Assembly: GCA_044226525.1 (NCBI GenBank) | Contig: JBGAGV010000020.1 | Span: 1 to 64,000, forward strand | Direction of reading: 5' to 3' | DNA length: 64,000 nucleotides | Source of the DNA: VFJQ01 sp044226525 | Lineage (GTDB): Bacteria > Verrucomicrobiota > Verrucomicrobiia > Chthoniobacterales > Chthoniobacteraceae | Shown: piece by piece, positions 1 to 8,424 of the stretch | Layout: every line of letters begins with the position of its first letter | Numbering within the stretch: position 1 is the first letter of the stretch | The notes under the pieces: model-generated | Told to the model about the DNA's origin: nothing | The model's database searches: none | The model's input: the letters and a program-made list of their open reading frames with translations, nothing else | Translations under genes and position numbers: made by a program

Positions 1-1
1 G

Positions 2-127
2 ATCGAAAACTTCTTTCAGCGCGCCAAAGCCATGCGCCGCTTCGCCACTCGCTACGAAAAAACCTCCACCTGTTTTTTCGCCGTCGCTTGCCTGACCGCA
101 GTCCTCGACTGGCTCAAACCATTTTGA
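2..127 (+). CDS. IS5-family-type transposase, C-terminal end (cut by window edge)
   Basis: The window opens inside an open frame of 41 codons ending in TGA at 125-127. It begins IENFFQRAKAMRRFATRYEK and ends LDWLKPF. The 'IENFFxRxKxxRRxATRYxK' pattern is typical of the last part of the DDE domain of IS5/IS1182-like transposases, with the E of the triad in 'IEN'. Only the C-terminus is visible, so it cannot be said whether the element is intact. No terminal inverted repeat could be fixed downstream because the other end lies outside the window. Confidence 0.7.
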   Translation: MENFFQRAKAMRRFATRYEKTSTCFFAVACLTAVLDWLKPF

Positions 128-228
128 AGACACGCCCTAGGTTGTTGGGAAATGCGGCGGAACCGATGAAGCAAGCAGCCTTTTGCCGAGAGGGAAATCG
201 GACAGTCTACGACGCGCTCGCCTGCAAG

Positions 229-1641
229 TTACCTCTGTTTCTTCAATTCTTTCTTCACGGCGTCTGCACCCTTTAAAGCGCGCTCCTCGTATTTCGCATC
301 GCGCGGTTCGATCACGCCATCCGCGACCAGCTTCTCCACCGGGATCGCCCCCATGTCGTGCATCTTCTCCACCCACGCCTCGCACGCCCCGCGCAACTCC
401 GCGAGCTTTGCCGCGTTAGCCGGGTCGGCAGCGATATTCTTGATCTCATAAGGATCGGCCTCCGTCTCGTAGAGTTCTTCCTTCGGTTTGTGCGGCGCGA
501 AGAAAAGCTTTTGCACGTCGTTGAGTTTGCCCTCCGCGTTCCACTGTCGCCACACCTGCATCGTCTTGCCGATCTCCATGTAACCGATGATCTGCGCATA
601 AGGCAGCTCGGGCGCGTAGTTGCGGATGTAGCGGTAGCGCGAGTCGCGCACGCTGCGGATTCGATCGAACGTCTCGTCCATGTAATCGCGGGCGGCATAG
701 ACATACTTGCGTGGCGGCGCCTTGTGCGGGCCGACGAAAACCTGCCCGTCGAAGGACTCCGGCACCTTCGCACCACCGAGATCAACGGCGGTGGCGGAAA
801 GGTCGAGAAATGTCACGAGCTCATCGCTTACGGTGCCCGGCTTGAGATGCCCAGGCCAGCGCACGAGCAGGGGCACGTGCAACCCGGTCTCGTAGGACCA
901 CCGCTTGTAACGCGCCATCCCGCGGCCGTGATCGCCGGTAATGAACACGATCGTGTTTTCCGCGAGGCCTTGCTTGTCGAGCCACGCAAGTGCATCGGCC
1001 ATGTCGTAATCCACGCTCGTGACGAGGTCGTAGTAGCGCGCGATTTCTTCGCGCACCTCCGGCGCGTCGGGATAGAATGGCGGAACCACCATTTTCGCGG
1101 GATCGTGCCGCTGTGCGGGCGTGAGGCGCTCCGTGTTCTTCGCATATTTGTTCCCGTCGTTGCGCACCTGCGATTCGTGGCTCTGCAAAAAGTTCGCGTA
1201 AGCAAAAAACGGCTGCGGCAGCGGCTTGTCCTGCTTCCACCAGTTCTCCGTGGAGTCGCGAAAATCAGTAGGGTTCTTGAAGTTGAAGTCTGTCTTCCCC
1301 GGCCATGCCACATGATAACCGGCATCGCGCAAAACCTTCGTGAATGTCGTGGGCGGATTCTTTAGCACCGAACGCATGTGCATCGTGCCAATCTTGATCG
1401 GGTATTGCCCGGTGATCCACCCACTACGTGTCGGCGCACACACCGCCGTATGTGTGTAGCAATGGGTGTAGCGCACGCCTTGTGACGCAAACTTATCCAT
1501 TGCTGGCGTAATGGCCTGCGTATCGCCATAGCAGCCTTGCTCCGGCCCCATGTCTTCACCGACAAGCCAGACGATATTGGGCCGCTCCGCCGCGACAGCG
1601 AAAGACGTGAAAAAAGTGAGAAGGAAAGCGAGGGACTTCAT
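229..1641 (-). CDS. Exported sulfatase (formylglycine-dependent, S1 type)
   Basis: A 470-residue protein with a signal peptide (residues about 1-18, ending AVAA) followed directly by the sulfatase opening PNIVWLVGEDMG, whose acidic residues bind calcium. The active-site signature is CAPTR at residues 68-72, where Cys68 would be converted to formylglycine by a sulfatase-modifying enzyme. A second metal/sulfate motif reads FITGDHGRGMARYKRW. It would hydrolyse sulfate esters, probably from polysaccharides, outside the cytoplasm. The substrate cannot be read from sequence. No sulfatase maturase or glycoside hydrolase is adjacent. Sulfatases are very abundant in Verrucomicrobiota and Planctomycetota, so this supports the taxonomic guess. 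Confidence 0.9.
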   Translation of the reverse strand: MKSLAFLLTFFTSFAVAAERPNIVWLVGEDMGPEQGCYGDTQAITPAMDKFASQGVRYTHCYTHTAVCAPTRSGWITGQYPIKIGTMHMRSVLKNPPTTFTKVLRDAGYHVAWPGKTDFNFKNPTDFRDSTENWWKQDKPLPQPFFAYANFLQSHESQVRNDGNKYAKNTERLTPAQRHDPAKMVVPPFYPDAPEVREEIARYYDLVTSVDYDMADALAWLDKQGLAENTIVFITGDHGRGMARYKRWSYETGLHVPLLVRWPGHLKPGTVSDELVTFLDLSATAVDLGGAKVPESFDGQVFVGPHKAPPRKYVYAARDYMDETFDRIRSVRDSRYRYIRNYAPELPYAQIIGYMEIGKTMQVWRQWNAEGKLNDVQKLFFAPHKPKEELYETEADPYEIKNIAADPANAAKLAELRGACEAWVEKMHDMGAIPVEKLVADGVIEPRDAKYEERALKGADAVKKELKKQR

Positions 1642-1730
1642 CGCCCCACCCTAGGAGCACCGCGCCCCGCAATCCATCCTCCACTTGGGCAGTTTTGCAC
1701 GTTCTAGCCGAAGTCGGCGATCCAGTGTGC

Positions 1731-2144
1731 TCACACGTCTTTACCTTGGTCGAATTGGCGGCGCTGGAGTATCGGTGTCGGGAAGGGGGTGGGATTGGGC
1801 CGAGGCGGAATGACGGGCGGATTCGGCGCGGGCGGGATTGGCGGCGCAGGCGGTGCCGGCGTGGGAAAAGGGGTCGGTCGCGGCGGTTGTGGAACACTTG
1901 GAGGATTCGGAGCAGGAGGAAGCGGCGGTGCCGGCGGCACAGGTGCCGGGAAGGGCGTAGGATGAGGGCGGTCCGGGATTCGTGGCGGATTCGGCGCGGG
2001 CGGGACCGGCGGATTTGCCGCCGGAGGAAGCGGCCCGCGCGGAGCTTGAGACGGCTTCCCCTGCCTTTGCATCACCGGCGGAGCCGCTTGGAGCACGGAA
2101 AGTCCCACGGCTGCGAACAGCCACCACAGTGGACGCGTTTTCAT
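1731..2144 (-). CDS. Proline-rich secreted or surface protein, hypothetical
   Basis: A 137-residue frame starting at the ATG at 2144, chosen because it gives a signal peptide (MKTRPLWWLFAAVGLSVLQA). The rest is a low-complexity proline-rich tail with about three degenerate copies of a unit resembling PPxPPAPNPPxIPxRPxPTPFP. There is no catalytic motif. Such tails act as extended spacers in envelope proteins, but nothing here shows a partner. The opposite strand is also open through part of this region because of the repetitive composition. The signal peptide and single clean start favour this strand. The function is unknown. Confidence 0.5.
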   Translation of the reverse strand: MKTRPLWWLFAAVGLSVLQAAPPVMQRQGKPSQAPRGPLPPAANPPVPPAPNPPRIPDRPHPTPFPAPVPPAPPLPPAPNPPSVPQPPRPTPFPTPAPPAPPIPPAPNPPVIPPRPNPTPFPTPILQRRQFDQGKDV

Positions 2145-2259
2145 GTCTCCGAATCGCGGCGCGGGACGTCCCGGCCCTGCGCCTGATCTGTCATCGCTCG
2201 AATCGGAAATTGTTGCCCCCACCGCGCGGGCTTACGCAAACGTCCCGACGGCTCTGTCT

Positions 2260-3336
2260 TCAGTCTCCGAACGAAATCCCCATCGCACGCCCGGTCTCGA
2301 CCAACTGGCAATCGGGGGACACCCGCTTGAGCTTGTGCACCGCATGGCTGATCGGCACTCCGAGAACCTGGTAGTTCTGGTAGCTCACCATCTCGCCAAA
2401 GCGGCCTTCGGCGATGAGTTCCACCGCATGCACGCCGAATCGCGTGCCGAGGATGCGATCGAGCGTAGTCGGCGCGCCGCCGCGCTGCAAATGACCAAGC
2501 ACACAGCAGCGCGTTTCCTTGCCCGTGCGCGTCGCTATTTCTTCCGCGACCTGTTCGCCAATGCCACCTAGTTTATATTCGCCCGAGCCGGCTTTATAAT
2601 AAATCTCGCTGCGGTCCCTCGGGTGCGCCCCCTCCGCTACGACCACCAGCGTGCTCAGCACTCCCTCCACTTCGCGACGTCGCACCGCCTCCGCGACTTT
2701 TTCATACGAAAAGCCGATTTCGGGGAGCAGGATAATATCCGCGCCGCCCGCGAGCCCGCCGTAAAGCGCGATCCAGCCCGCATGCCGGCCCATCACTTCG
2801 ATCACCATCACGCGCTTGTGGCTCGACGCCGTGGTGTGCAGTCGATCGAGCGCTTCCGATACAAACGCCACGGCGCTGTCGAAGCCGAACGTCATCGCGG
2901 TGGCCTCGAGATCGTTGTCGATAGTCTTCGGCACGCCAATCATCGGAATACCGGCTTCCTGCAATTGCAGCGCCGTGCTCAGCGAGCCATCACCGCCAAT
3001 GGCGATGAGGGCGCCAAGTCCGAGTTGTTGCACGGTGGCCTTCGCGCGTTCGATCACTTCATCCGGAATGCGCGCCGTGGACCCCTCTCCGACCTTGGCA
3101 ACGAAATGCCCGCGATTGGTCGTGCCGAGAATGGTGCCGCCGAGTTGCATGATGCCCGCACATCGTTTCACATCGAGCACCTCGAAATTCGCAGGGGGCA
3201 AAAGCCCCTCGAAGCCATCGTGAAAGCCGAGCACTTCCCAGTGCCGGTTCGCCGCCGCCCGCACCACGCCGCGGATGACCGCATTTAACCCGGGGCAATC
3301 GCCCCCACTCGTGAGAACTCCGATGCGTTGGGTCAT
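2260..3336 (-). CDS. pfkA: 6-phosphofructokinase, probably ATP-dependent
   Basis: A 358-residue phosphofructokinase; the start at 3336 puts the family's N-terminal strand (TQRIGVLTSGGDCPGLNAV) at the beginning. Residues 114-118 are GGDGS, the version that normally goes with ATP as phosphoryl donor (PPi enzymes usually have GGDDS/T). Residues 136-142 are PKTIDND with Lys, as in many PPi and actinobacterial-type ATP enzymes, rather than the PGTIDND of E. coli PfkA. The catalytic Asp pair lies in TIDND. The fold would phosphorylate fructose 6-phosphate in glycolysis. It stands alone, with short gaps to its neighbours on the same strand. Confidence 0.92.
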   Translation of the reverse strand: MTQRIGVLTSGGDCPGLNAVIRGVVRAAANRHWEVLGFHDGFEGLLPPANFEVLDVKRCAGIMQLGGTILGTTNRGHFVAKVGEGSTARIPDEVIERAKATVQQLGLGALIAIGGDGSLSTALQLQEAGIPMIGVPKTIDNDLEATAMTFGFDSAVAFVSEALDRLHTTASSHKRVMVIEVMGRHAGWIALYGGLAGGADIILLPEIGFSYEKVAEAVRRREVEGVLSTLVVVAEGAHPRDRSEIYYKAGSGEYKLGGIGEQVAEEIATRTGKETRCCVLGHLQRGGAPTTLDRILGTRFGVHAVELIAEGRFGEMVSYQNYQVLGVPISHAVHKLKRVSPDCQLVETGRAMGISFGD

Positions 3337-3440
3337 AGGTCTTGGATAATCTGGTCTTCTGGCAATCTGGTTGTCTCCATGGCACCGCAGACTATCAGAC
3401 AATCAGAAGCCGAGACAATCAGCGGCTGCACCGAACATTT

Positions 3441-4349
3441 CTACTTCGGCGCCTTCCACTTCGCTGGACGGCCCGCCGCAGCCCACTGATCATACAGGCG
3501 CCAACCGCGTTGGAGAAGGCCGTTGGCCACGCCGAAACGATCGCTGCTCCCAAGCACCACCACGTTGAGCCGTCGCGGAGTGATCATCACCTTGTCGCCT
3601 TGCTGCTGGCTTTCGGGAGCCTTGGCGCTGGAGATGATCACGCAGCCGCCCGCTTTCCGCGTCTGGCCAGTCTTCACACCGTCGATGCCTTCCACGCCGA
3701 GAAGTTCGTTCGTATTACGCAGGAGGTATTGCGACTGCTCACCGCTCGCGGCCTGATAGCTGATCTTGCGCTCCTTTTGCGAGACCATGAAGCGGAAGGC
3801 TGGTTGTTTCATCGCGTAAGCGGTAAGCTTCGAGAGATCTTCCGCGGTCGAGTAGGGGAAGGGCTTTGCCTCATCGAGGCCGTGGGGATTGGTGAACCGG
3901 GTATTTTTCATCCCGATCTCGTGCGCCAAAGCGTTCATTTGCTTCACAAAGCCGGCGGTGCCGGTGCCATCGATGGCGCGGCCCACATGGTCGGCGATCG
4001 TCTCGGCCGCCGCATTGTCGCTCTGCAGCAACGCGGCATAGAGCAAGTCGCGCAGGGTCACGCTGTCGCCAGTGGTGAATCCCACGCCAGCTTGCGCGCC
4101 AAGGTTCATGGCGCTTGCGGGGACGGTGGCCGGCTGGTTCAGGTCCGCCTTGGAGGCTTCGGACCAGTCAAAAGCCACCATGGCCGTGGCGATTTTGGTT
4201 AACGATCCGACCTGGAGTTTCTTCGATGCACCACTGCTATCGAGGACCATGCTGGTGTTACTATCGGACACCAGCCAGGCAAGTGTGTCGGCGGAGAAAC
4301 CGGCAACCGGTGAAAGGAAAAAGCAGATGAACAGAGCGAGATAACGCAT
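3441..4349 (-). CDS. D-alanyl-D-alanine carboxypeptidase (PBP5/6 type, peptidase S11)
   Basis: A 302-residue exported penicillin-binding protein with a signal peptide ending near residue 20 (AGFSA). All three serine-transferase motifs are present: SLTK at 49-52 (nucleophile Ser49 and Lys52), SDN at 110-112 and KTG at 226-228, followed by the typical GGCVIISS strand. It would trim the terminal D-Ala from peptidoglycan pentapeptides in the periplasm. It is shorter than E. coli DacA (about 400) because the second beta-rich domain and the C-terminal amphipathic anchor are absent, which resembles the DacF/PBP7-like short forms. Confidence 0.9.
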   Translation of the reverse strand: MRYLALFICFFLSPVAGFSADTLAWLVSDSNTSMVLDSSGASKKLQVGSLTKIATAMVAFDWSEASKADLNQPATVPASAMNLGAQAGVGFTTGDSVTLRDLLYAALLQSDNAAAETIADHVGRAIDGTGTAGFVKQMNALAHEIGMKNTRFTNPHGLDEAKPFPYSTAEDLSKLTAYAMKQPAFRFMVSQKERKISYQAASGEQSQYLLRNTNELLGVEGIDGVKTGQTRKAGGCVIISSAKAPESQQQGDKVMITPRRLNVVVLGSSDRFGVANGLLQRGWRLYDQWAAAGRPAKWKAPK

Positions 4350-4453
4350 GGCAAACAGCCACGCAGTTTAGCGGGGGAGCGGCCGGCGGCAAGACGGGAG
4401 CGATTCGGTCACCCGGCCTCGGTCTCGCCGTGCATTCGCACGGTTTTTTCCCC

Positions 4454-6592
4454 TCAAGCTGCGGGCGACCTCACGACTTCGAATTGCGTAGGCAGTTCGG
4501 TTCGTGTTTCCCGCTGCTTGCGCCGGGCTTTGGCTTCGCCCCGGGCCAACGTCATGAACTCCTCCTGGCTGTCGTGATGCCCGCTGCCCTTGCTCTGCGT
4601 TACGCGGGTATAGGTGCCGTCGGAATCGAGCTGGCTAGCCTTCGTATTATCGATCAGGTAAGCTGCGAGAATCTGTTCGGTGATGCGTCGCTGGAGTGCG
4701 GGGTCTTCCACAGGGAAGACGGTTTCGATGCGGCGGAAGAAATTGCGCGGCATCCAGTCGGCGCTGCCTAGAAAGACCTCCGGCGTGCTCCCATTCTGAA
4801 ACCAGAAAACGCGCGAGTGCTCGAGAAAACGGCCCACCACGGAACGCACCGTGATGTTTTCGCTCACGCCTTCGACGCGAGGCCGCAGACAGCAGATGCC
4901 CCGGACGATCAGGTCGATCTTCACCCCGGCGTGACTCGCGCGATACAGTGCCTCGATGATCTCGCGATCCACGAGCGCATTCATCTTCGCGATGATGCGC
5001 GCGGGCTGGCCGGCTTTCGCGTGCGCGGTTTCGCGCTCGATGCATTTCATCATCGTCTCGTGCACCGTGAAGGGTGCGATCAGAAAACGCCGGGCGCCTT
5101 GGAATTTGCCGAGTCCGGTAAGGAGGTTGAAAAGATTCGTCGCGTCCTCGCCGAAGTCCGGATTGGAGGTGAAGAACGAAAGGTCGGTGTAAAGTCGCGC
5201 CGTGGATGGATTGTAGTTCCCCGTGCCAAGGTGGACGTAGCGTCGCAGGCCGTCATCGTCGCGCCGCACGACCAGCGCGATCTTGGCGTGCACCTTGTAA
5301 TTCACGATGCCGTAAACGACGTGCACGCCGGCTTCCTCCAGCTTCCGCGCCCAGAGAATGTTATTGGCCTCGTCGAAGCGGGCTTTCAACTCGGTGACCG
5401 CAGTGACCTGTTTGCCGTTTTTCACTGCATTCATCAGCGCACCGACGATGCGCACGTCACCGCCCGTTCGATACAGCGTCTGTTTGATGGCCAGCACGTG
5501 GGGATCAGCCGCCGCCTGCTCGAGAAAGTCCACGACACTGGCGTAGCTTTCGTAAGGGTGATGCAGGAGCACATCGCGCTGGCGAATCACCGAGAATAAA
5601 TCACCCGCGCCGCGAAACACCGGCGCCACCGGCGGAACGAAAGGCTGATCGCGCAACTCCGGCGAATGATCGCCTTCGTAGATCGCCATGAGCCGGGTCG
5701 GGTTCAGCGGGCCGTTGACCTGATAGAGGTCGTCTGGCGTCAGTTCCAGCGTCTCGAGGAGCTGATGCAAAATTTCCGGCGGGCAATCGTGATCGACTTC
5801 CAGCCGCACCGCACCGCCCCGGCGGCGATTGTGCAACTCCTGCTCCACCGCCTTGAGCAGGTTCCCCGAGTCTTCCTCGTCGATGTAGAGTTCACTGTTG
5901 CGCGTCACGCGGAAGTGCCACCAGCCGAGGATGCGCGTGCCCGGAAAAAGGTCGGCCAGGTGCGTGCCGATGAGCGAACCGAGAAAGACGTATTCGTGGC
6001 TTTCATCCTCGCGCGGCAGCCAGACCAGCCGCGGCAACACCCGCGGCACCTGCACGACACCGAGCCGCCGCTCCACCTCGCCATTCCGCTCGAGCTCGAG
6101 CGACACCACAATGTTCAACGACTTGTTCAGCAATTGCGGAAACGGATGCGCCGGGTCGATCCCCAGCGGCGTGAGCACCGGCCGCACCTGCGATTGATAG
6201 TAATCCTCAATGAACGCACTGTCCCGCTGAGAAAGCTGCCGCGGATCGTGAAAGACAATGCCTTCCTTCGCCAGCGCCGGCACGAGTTCCTCGCGCCACA
6301 GTTTATATTGCTGGTCGATCATCGTCCGCACCCGTTTGCGCACCGCACGGAAGGTTTCCGACGCCGTGCGTCCGTCATTACTCCTCTCCACTACCTCCGA
6401 CTCGATCTGCTGTTTCAATCCCGCCACCCGCACCTCGAAAAATTCGTCCAGATTCGAGCTCGTGATGCAGAAAAATTTCACCCGCTCCAGCAGCGGGTTG
6501 CGGGCGGACAGCGCCTCGTTCAGCACACGCTGATTGAACTCCAGCCACGAAAGTTCGCGGCTCAGAAAGTGCGAGGCGTTGAAGAGCTTCAT
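4454..6592 (-). CDS. ppk: Polyphosphate kinase 1
   Basis: A 712-residue PPK1. The start at 6592 (MKLFNASHFLSRELSWLEFN) is preferred over the in-frame upstream ATG because the family begins with the 'SRELSWLxFNxRVL' helix. His435 (VHAK) and His592 (LEHSRVFWF) fall at the same numbers as the autophosphorylated and acid/base histidines of E. coli PPK1. The YVHLGTGNYNP loop and ICCLRP motif are also intact. It reversibly makes polyphosphate from ATP at the inner membrane. No exopolyphosphatase gene (ppx) is next to it. It is divergent from the cupin gene at 6701. Confidence 0.97.
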   Translation of the reverse strand: MKLFNASHFLSRELSWLEFNQRVLNEALSARNPLLERVKFFCITSSNLDEFFEVRVAGLKQQIESEVVERSNDGRTASETFRAVRKRVRTMIDQQYKLWREELVPALAKEGIVFHDPRQLSQRDSAFIEDYYQSQVRPVLTPLGIDPAHPFPQLLNKSLNIVVSLELERNGEVERRLGVVQVPRVLPRLVWLPREDESHEYVFLGSLIGTHLADLFPGTRILGWWHFRVTRNSELYIDEEDSGNLLKAVEQELHNRRRGGAVRLEVDHDCPPEILHQLLETLELTPDDLYQVNGPLNPTRLMAIYEGDHSPELRDQPFVPPVAPVFRGAGDLFSVIRQRDVLLHHPYESYASVVDFLEQAAADPHVLAIKQTLYRTGGDVRIVGALMNAVKNGKQVTAVTELKARFDEANNILWARKLEEAGVHVVYGIVNYKVHAKIALVVRRDDDGLRRYVHLGTGNYNPSTARLYTDLSFFTSNPDFGEDATNLFNLLTGLGKFQGARRFLIAPFTVHETMMKCIERETAHAKAGQPARIIAKMNALVDREIIEALYRASHAGVKIDLIVRGICCLRPRVEGVSENITVRSVVGRFLEHSRVFWFQNGSTPEVFLGSADWMPRNFFRRIETVFPVEDPALQRRITEQILAAYLIDNTKASQLDSDGTYTRVTQSKGSGHHDSQEEFMTLARGEAKARRKQRETRTELPTQFEVVRSPAA

Positions 6593-6700
6593 CTGGCGGA
6601 ATCTCAGACGAACTTCGCATCGTGACGAGTCGAAAGAATGGCCGCGGCATTTTGTTGCATTGTGCGCGACGCCGTTTCGCCCACCATTCACGGCACACTC

Positions 6701-7078
6701 ATGAGCACCGCCCCTTCTACGACTGGCCCGCTCCTGGTCCGCCACGAGGGCCACACCCCTCGCGAACGCAGCACCTGCGGCTGGCGCGATCGTCTCATCA
6801 GCCACGAAGACGCGCCGCTTTCACCCGCGGCTTGGGCGCACGCGGTCGATATAGACGGCGCGAAACTGCACTATCACAAGCGTTCCACCGAACTTTACTA
6901 CGTTCTCGAGGGGAGCGGCAATGTCGTGCTCGATGGAGTCGAGCAATCCGTCAGCAAAGGTTCCCTCGTCCACATCCCGCCTGGGGTCATCCACGGCGCC
7001 AAAGGTCGCATGCGCGTTCTGGTCGTGGGTATCCCCGATATCGCCGAGGACGACTACTTCGAGGCGGAGCCAAAATAG
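6701..7078 (+). CDS. Small cupin-domain protein
   Basis: A 125-residue single cupin. Motif 1 reads KLHYHKRSTELYYVLEG (HxHx4E, metal ligands) and motif 2 reads GSLVHIPPGVIHG (PxGxxH), so a 3-His/1-Glu metal site is complete. The start at 6701 was chosen because the conserved region begins soon after; an in-frame ATG at 6638 would add 21 residues that look like non-coding leader. Such short cupins are isomerases, small dioxygenases or sensor domains, and the sequence does not decide between them. It ends 1 nt before the convergent aminotransferase gene. Confidence 0.8.
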   Translation: MSTAPSTTGPLLVRHEGHTPRERSTCGWRDRLISHEDAPLSPAAWAHAVDIDGAKLHYHKRSTELYYVLEGSGNVVLDGVEQSVSKGSLVHIPPGVIHGAKGRMRVLVVGIPDIAEDDYFEAEPK

Positions 7079-7079
7079 C

Positions 7080-8420
7080 TCACAGTCGCCGGAACGCTTC
7101 GTCGAGCACCGCGAGCATAAAATCGGCGTCGGCTTCGTTGATGCACATCGGCGGTTTAATGCGGAGCGTGTTGCCGTTCAAACCGCCTTTGCCGATGAGC
7201 AGTCCCAGTTCGCGCGCGGTCTCGAACACCTGGGCGCACTCAGCCTTGGCGTGCTCTTTGGTCTCGCGGTCTTTGACCAGTTCTACGCCGATCATCAGGC
7301 CCTTGCCCCGCACCTCACCAACGATGGAATATTTTTCCTGCAACGCGCGCAGGCCGCTCAGTAGTCGGTTGCCGATCTTCAGCGAGTTCGCCTGCAAACC
7401 TTCGCGGTCGATCACTTCGAGCACGGCCTTGCCAATCGCACAGCATACCGGATTGCCGCCGAAGGTGTTGAAGTGAATTTTCGCCGCGAGGGCCTGCGCA
7501 ATCTGCGGCGTGGTCACGACGGCCGCGAGGGGCGCGCCGTTGCCGATGCCCTTGGCCATCGTCACGATATCCGGAATCACGCCCTGCGTCTCGAATCCCC
7601 AAAAATGCGTGCCCGTGCGACCGAAACCCGCCTGCACTTCGTCCGCGATGCACAACCCTCCCGCCGCCCGCACATGGGCATAAGTCTCGCGTAGATAATC
7701 ATCCGGAAACACCACCGCACCGCCGACACCCTGGACGCTCTCAGCGATGTAAGCCGCGACTTTTCCCGGCGTGGCATAGCCGATCAGCTCGCGGACATCC
7801 TCCGCGTATTTCTTCCCCGCGTTCGGATCATCGTGCCCCCAGGGTCCACGATACGGATCGGGGGCGAGCGCGTGATGCACGCCAAAGGAGTGCGGCACGT
7901 TGAATTTCCACGTGCTGTGTGCGGTGAGCGCCATCGTGCCGGGCGTGCCGCCATGATAGCCATTGCGTAAGGCAACCACATCGTAATTTCCCGTGAAGGC
8001 CCGTGCCATCAGGATGGCGAGATCGTTCGCCTCCGAGCCGGAGTTCACGAAATAACACACCTTCAGATCGCCTGGCATCTTCGCCGCCAGCGCCGCGGCG
8101 TATTCTGCGATGTTCGGGTTGAGATAGATCGTCGTGGTGTGCTGGAGCAGCTCGTTCTGGGCATTCGCTGCCGCAACCACGTGCGGATGGCAATGCCCCA
8201 CACTTACCGTCACGATACCGGCTATGCCATCGAGGTAACGCCGCCCTTTTTCATCCCACACATACTGGCCCTTTCCCTCCACGATCATGATGGGCTCCTT
8301 GTAGTAGTGGAAGATCGCCGGATTCACATGCGCCTTGCGCAACGCGAGCACCTCCGCAGCGCTCGGCCCGGTATAAGGTTGCGGCTGGTGACCGAAGGGC
8401 GGCAGCGGAGGCAGGTTCAT
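7080..8420 (-). CDS. Class III aminotransferase, AGXT2-like (beta-alanine / 3-aminoisobutyrate : pyruvate or glyoxylate)
   Basis: A 446-residue PLP-dependent class III aminotransferase. It shows NSGSEANDLA at 126-135 (PLP phosphate site), GYHGGTPG, DEVQAGFGRTG at 260-270 and the Schiff-base lysine Lys290 in TMAKGIGNG. The overall pattern, including the 'PIMIVEGKGQYVWDEKGRRYLDG' style N-terminus, resembles mammalian AGXT2, which transaminates beta-alanine and 3-aminoisobutyrate. The neighbouring permease, dihydropyrimidinase and methylmalonate-semialdehyde dehydrogenase support that role: it would make malonate semialdehyde or methylmalonate semialdehyde. It follows the permease by 4 nt on the same strand. 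The exact amino acceptor cannot be read from sequence. Confidence 0.88.
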   Translation of the reverse strand: MNLPPLPPFGHQPQPYTGPSAAEVLALRKAHVNPAIFHYYKEPIMIVEGKGQYVWDEKGRRYLDGIAGIVTVSVGHCHPHVVAAANAQNELLQHTTTIYLNPNIAEYAAALAAKMPGDLKVCYFVNSGSEANDLAILMARAFTGNYDVVALRNGYHGGTPGTMALTAHSTWKFNVPHSFGVHHALAPDPYRGPWGHDDPNAGKKYAEDVRELIGYATPGKVAAYIAESVQGVGGAVVFPDDYLRETYAHVRAAGGLCIADEVQAGFGRTGTHFWGFETQGVIPDIVTMAKGIGNGAPLAAVVTTPQIAQALAAKIHFNTFGGNPVCCAIGKAVLEVIDREGLQANSLKIGNRLLSGLRALQEKYSIVGEVRGKGLMIGVELVKDRETKEHAKAECAQVFETARELGLLIGKGGLNGNTLRIKPPMCINEADADFMLAVLDEAFRRL

Positions 8421-8424
8421 AAAA

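Noticed and set aside
4430..4448. Hairpin ccgtgc-attc-gcacgg followed by six T, resembling an intrinsic terminator
   Set aside because: It points along the plus strand, but both flanking genes (ppk and the carboxypeptidase gene) are on the minus strand, so no transcript would be ended by it.
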